A DNA stretch of 64,000 bases from Cryptomeria japonica. Taxonomy: Eukaryota; Streptophyta; Pinopsida; Cupressales; Cupressaceae. The position numbers were made by a program, and so were the translations under genes. The DNA lies in the NCBI RefSeq assembly GCF_030272615.1, contig NC_081413.1:724299149-724363148 (forward strand), read 5' to 3'. A model generated the notes under the pieces. It saw nothing but the letters and a program-made list of their open reading frames with translations, had not been told where the DNA came from and made no database searches. Below, piece by piece: positions 60,304 to 64,000 of the stretch (position 1 is the first letter of the stretch; every line of letters begins with the position of its first letter).

Positions 60304-61588
60304 GTTATATATCTGGTTTATTGGTTGGGTTGGAAATAGGTTGTCGTGTATTAGACAAAGACGATGGTATGTAATGTTGTGTTATTGTTATGATTTATTG
60401 TAGATATTGTGGCGTTAATCTTTTAACCAGATGCTTATTAATCGAAGGTTGTTTTTTTTCTTGCATGGGAGGTAAATTGTGTAGGGGTAGGTTTTTCAAA
60501 AAGGTTATTTTTGTTTTATTTTGGGTTTTTCATAGGTGTGGTTTTTTTAGGTTGTTTGAAGCAAAAAATAGAATTTACCTTGCAAGTATATGGATTTTTC
60601 AATTGTGTAAGTTGTTAAGAGGGGTAGAATAGTGAATGGATTTAAATTAGATTGTAAAAAGTGTAAGTGTGTCACGAGCATTGAAGTTTTTTGTGAGAAT
60701 TGTTTAATCTTGCAAGGGTAAGTGTAGAAGTGTTATTATTTTTTATAGGGCATGGTAAGTACGGTGTGCGATCCATGTATGTTTAGAAGCTGAAACGAAG
60801 TTTGGATGAGTAAGTTTTTCTTTTTTTAATTTGTTTATGCTGAGATACAATATGAACGTGTAAATAGACCAAGTGTGAGTAATTGTTTTGTACCATGTCC
60901 AAGTATAATTAATCTGTAGACCTATATTTGCAAATATGTTTTTTTTTCGAATTAGTAAATGAATTTTAGTTGGAAAGTAGGAAGTAAATAGTTAATGTTT
61001 TGAAAGTTTGATTGTACAAGTGATTGTGTAAATTTTAAAACATCAAGTTAAAGAAATATTATAAGTCTGGACAATTAGTATTAGCAGGATATGTAAACTT
61101 TGGACATTGTTTTTTAAAAGCGTATAGTGGTGTATTTATTTTTTTAGTGAAAAAAGAGGAAATTAATTGTGACCATTAATGAGAGTGTGGGAGTATGATT
61201 AACCATGGAAGTAAAAGTGCATGGGTAAAGTAGATTATTAATATGAGCCAGAATTTATTTATAGTTAGGAAACATGACAAGCAAATAGAGAGGGAAAAGA
61301 ACAAACTGTAGACAATTTGAAACTTGTGAAATATTTGAAGCATATAATAAAAGGGAACAATTAGACAATAATGTATTATATTACCGTCATATGGAGAAAC
61401 ATATACAACAAGGTGAACTAATATCAATTTAATTTATGAAATAGTACAGGTACAATTTTGAATATCATAAAAATATTTCGAAAGTTACAATAAGTGTAGA
61501 ATAATAAGGTTTCCACATCAGCCTTAATAGGAATTATAATATCTGAAACATTTTTTTTTGTGTGTGGGTTTCAGGCTAATTTGTAGAT

Positions 61589-61746
61589 ACAATTAAGTAT
61601 GAGTCTGAGGAAAATGCTTGCAAAAGAGCCGCAATGGTATCAGAACCTAGCAAAAAAATAAAAACAATGCAACTGTTAGTGTTGTACAGGAAGAAGGCAA
61701 AAGAAAAAAATTTGAACGATAGAATTATAGAAAGGAAGTTCTACTA
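61589..61746 (+). other. candidate exon, dsRBD C-terminal helix-like
   Basis: The open frame after a TTTGTAG acceptor-like site reads TIKYESEENACKRAAMVSEP, then a Lys-rich tail ending FY-stop. SEENACKRAA resembles the last helix of double-stranded RNA-binding domains (Lys/Glu and Ala-Ala spacing). If spliced there, it starts in phase 1. Weak: no homology search was possible. Confidence 0.25.
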
Positions 61747-62256
61747 AGTAAAGTAAATAATACAAAATGGTAGTATAGAAAATTATACACCAGCAATAGT
61801 ATTTCTTTCCTTTTATTTTGAAATGGTTAAGTATTTATTGGAAGCTGTCATCAAAAGCTATTGATAGTATATTGAGGGGAAGAAAGTGATGCCTATCTGC
61901 AAGGTACAAAACAAGCGATCAAATGAGCAAAAATTGTATGAGAAGAGTTTTGCAATAAGGAAAGTGGTTTAGAATCAATGGAATTTGTAAAGCGATGTAC
62001 TTACAGTGAATAGAACAATTATGACAACCTTAACTAAAATGTGAAAATCTATATATATGTAGGGTACAACGGGAAAAGAAATAATATAAACATAAAGAGG
62101 TAAAGATCGAAATGGAATTTGTAATAAAAAAAAAAGTAGTTGGGTAAATGAACTACAAACTGAAATATTTTGTACGTGTTGAGAAGCATTAGTTGGTGAA
62201 AACATGTTTAGAGGTAAGGAAGTCCAAGAGAAGTTGAAAAACTGTATAGACAAAAA

Positions 62257-62431
62257 CTCTTCAATCGGTAGAACCCCATTTCCCTGCCAATGGTTCTCCA
62301 CCCCCCTCTGTCGATTGAAGAGAATTATGTGTATAGTAGTCACACTTTGCCTGAGCGTCATGTGCACCTCGACCAAGTGCAGAGTGCTCAAGTTGTGCAA
62401 TGGGTGGACTACAGTGTGTGATTTGCACACA
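62257..62431. other. block of three adjacent hairpins
   Basis: First: CTCTTCAATCG (62257-62267) pairs exactly with CGATTGAAGAG (62312-62322), with an inner AGAACC/GGTTCT pair. Second: 62336-62412, an imperfect long hairpin closed by GTAGTC/GACTAC, with CTGAGC and TGCAC pairing to GCTCA and GTGCA. Third: TGTGTG/CACACA near 62415-62431. The block is more GC-rich than its surroundings. Confidence 0.6.
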
Positions 62432-63569
62432 TAACAGGCTAGTATTTGAAGGAAGAGAAGGTATGTGGAAGACAAATACTTTGGTAAGTATAAGTGTGAG
62501 ATACATGCAATGGGTAGTAATGGTGTGGTAAAAATGTTGCACAGAGAGGGAATTGTGTAGAGGGACTGTAATAGTAAGGAGGGCAAGGTATGAAGTTTTT
62601 GGGAAGGTATTAATATACACATGTATAGATGTGATAGATACACATGGAGATGTATCATTAGATATGTACATGTGTATATATGGATACAAATAGAGCCATA
62701 GACATATTGTAGGGATGCATACATGGAAGCATGTAATTATGTATAAATGAATTTGTAGAGAAAGATATATAACCAAGGATGCAAATAGCATTGAAAGAGG
62801 TGAAAGTGTTAGTCTTCCAGCAAGGTGCATTTTCTAGTATGTTTCTAACAAGAACTCATTTCCTGGATGATGGGAAGAGATATTAAGTCTTTCAAAGTAT
62901 TAGATAGGTAGAACCTCTAAGCGTACACATACAAATACACATATACCTATGTACATGTGGATGGATATACACACGCAAGAGAAGATGTTTATTTTCAACT
63001 AAAAAATATATTGAAGCTTTTTAATATATTAAGTAAATGCAGATAAATGTGTGCATGTGTGTGGTTTTCTGTTGTAAATGTTGCATATTTGCATGGCTAT
63101 ATTACAAACAACAATACAATCACCAAAAATAAAATGCACAAATAGTAAAAGATTTCAAGTTAAGAGAAATGTCTATTATAAGTATCGTAGTGTATATAAC
63201 CAAAAGAAATATTATAACAAAAAAATACTATTTGTGAAAACTATATTTTTGCTAGGTAATATAGTAAGTGTAGAGTCTATATAATAAGTATAGGTATATA
63301 GTATTAATGCGATGAAGTTTTGTCCACCCAAATTAATTAGTGATGCTCTGCAACCAATAGAAACTTATTAAATAGATGTACAAGGTAGTTGATGAAGCTC
63401 GCTTTATCTTGCATGTAGAAGGAAAGAATTGATATCCAGGGAAAGAAATGTACAATGCATTTTGATAATGTTTTTTTTGTAGGCATACACATGTGAAAAA
63501 AATCAAAACAGTGAAGATTTTATTAAATACCTGAGATATGAGAAGGGTAAATGTGCATGTGGATATTGC

Positions 63570-63720
63570 ATTTGCCAAGATTTTCAAATATGCAGGTATC
63601 ACCTTCTTTTATCCTTGTTTCATAAACAAATTTCCTCCAACCAACAAAGAATACTGGTGTACCATCGTCAATTATACATTTAACAAGCCAGGAACGACCA
63701 TCACGTGTGCAGAGAGTTAG
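63570..63720 (+). other. candidate exon, dsRBD strand region-like
   Basis: After AATATGCAG the frame reads ITFFYPCFINKFPPTNKEYW, then CTIVNYTFNKPGTTITCAES-stop. This has the look of the three beta strands of a dsRBD. A GTTAGC donor-like site near 63715 would end it in phase 1, compatible with an exon like 61589-61746. It could also be chance. Confidence 0.25.
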
Positions 63721-64000
63721 CTAAGTTTGATAATGAGGGAGGTGTAGTGCACGTGCAAAATGTTTTGTAAATTTATGTAAGAAGGCAATAGAATCAAAAG
63801 GTAAAACAATAAAAGATTATACAAACCAACACATAAGACGAAAACGATTTCTAGTTTCTCACCATGAGAAAATGTCCACCAATATTCCATCATTTAATAA
63901 CCATCTATGTGTAAGGCTTGCTTGAAATAAAGGTTGTGGGTGGACCAGGGGTTGCTGAGATGTAGAGTGAAGAAATAAAAACAAGGAGCGAGGATTTAGT

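Larger units (their letters stand above)
60304..64000. other. AT-rich flank without recognisable transposon
   Basis: No LTR, primer site or pol motif is seen. Poly-T runs followed by AG, and GTAAGT words, suggest that introns could be present. The longest frames on either strand (for example 61975-62724 minus) are AT-rich and low in complexity, and I do not support them. Candidate exons and a hairpin block are listed separately. Confidence 0.5.

Noticed and set aside
62257-62322. Possible tRNA gene because of GGTAGAACC and GGTTCT words
   Set aside because: No cloverleaf with correct A and B boxes could be built; the pairing is a simple hairpin.
62257-62322. Possible MITE with inverted ends
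   Set aside because: Only 66 bases, with no target duplication next to the inverted repeat.
61975-62830. Two long overlapping minus-strand frames (249 and 189 codons)
   Set aside because: Rich in Leu, Ile, Tyr and His from AT-rich DNA, no domain or splice context, and they run through the hairpin block.

Overview
This looks like intergenic DNA from a large-genome land plant; a gymnosperm is my best guess, by inference only. The window is AT-rich, has no complete cellular gene, and is mostly decayed LTR retrotransposons nested in one another. I recognise two Ty3/gypsy chromoviruses, a 19.6 kb Ty3/gypsy element of the Tat/Ogre type, four Ty1/copia elements, two solo LTRs, another LTR-like piece and a fragment with a LINE-type RNase H.

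Layout. 1-2047: the 5' end (leader plus LTR) of a minus-strand copia element cut by the window edge. 2911-4065: an LTR-like sequence. 4301-11853: chromovirus A (minus), inserted in DNA that carries an RNase H fragment on its right side. 12471-13460: AT-rich and CT-rich DNA. 13461-39907: an old plus-strand copia element ('Copia-H') broken into pieces by chromovirus B (14799-29126, minus), a solo LTR (29185-29965) and Copia-I (31760-38330, minus). Chromovirus B is itself split by Copia-D (21274-27647, minus), which sits inside its 5' LTR. 40660-60303: the Tat/Ogre-like element (plus), which carries a copia-type solo LTR (48701-50193). 60304-64000: AT-rich flank without a clear transposon, holding weak exon candidates and a block of hairpins.

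Target-site duplications give the order of events. Copia-H is oldest; chromovirus B, the solo LTR and Copia-I entered it; Copia-D then entered chromovirus B. Copia-D is young by LTR comparison: about 17 substitutions in 451 bases and no indel, counted by hand.

The most unusual content is in the Tat/Ogre-like element. It has gag, protease, a G-patch domain, reverse transcriptase, two RNase H domains and integrase on the plus strand, and an antisense gene with a plant mobile domain (PMD) between pol and the 3' LTR. An 8-base motif, TAGCGCRT, recurs in an exact 21-base register in the leader upstream of gag. The same motif recurs, in the sense orientation of the antisense gene, upstream of the PMD region and just downstream of a TATA box. 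Every coding region I could read has stops or frameshifts, so no element here looks able to move by itself.
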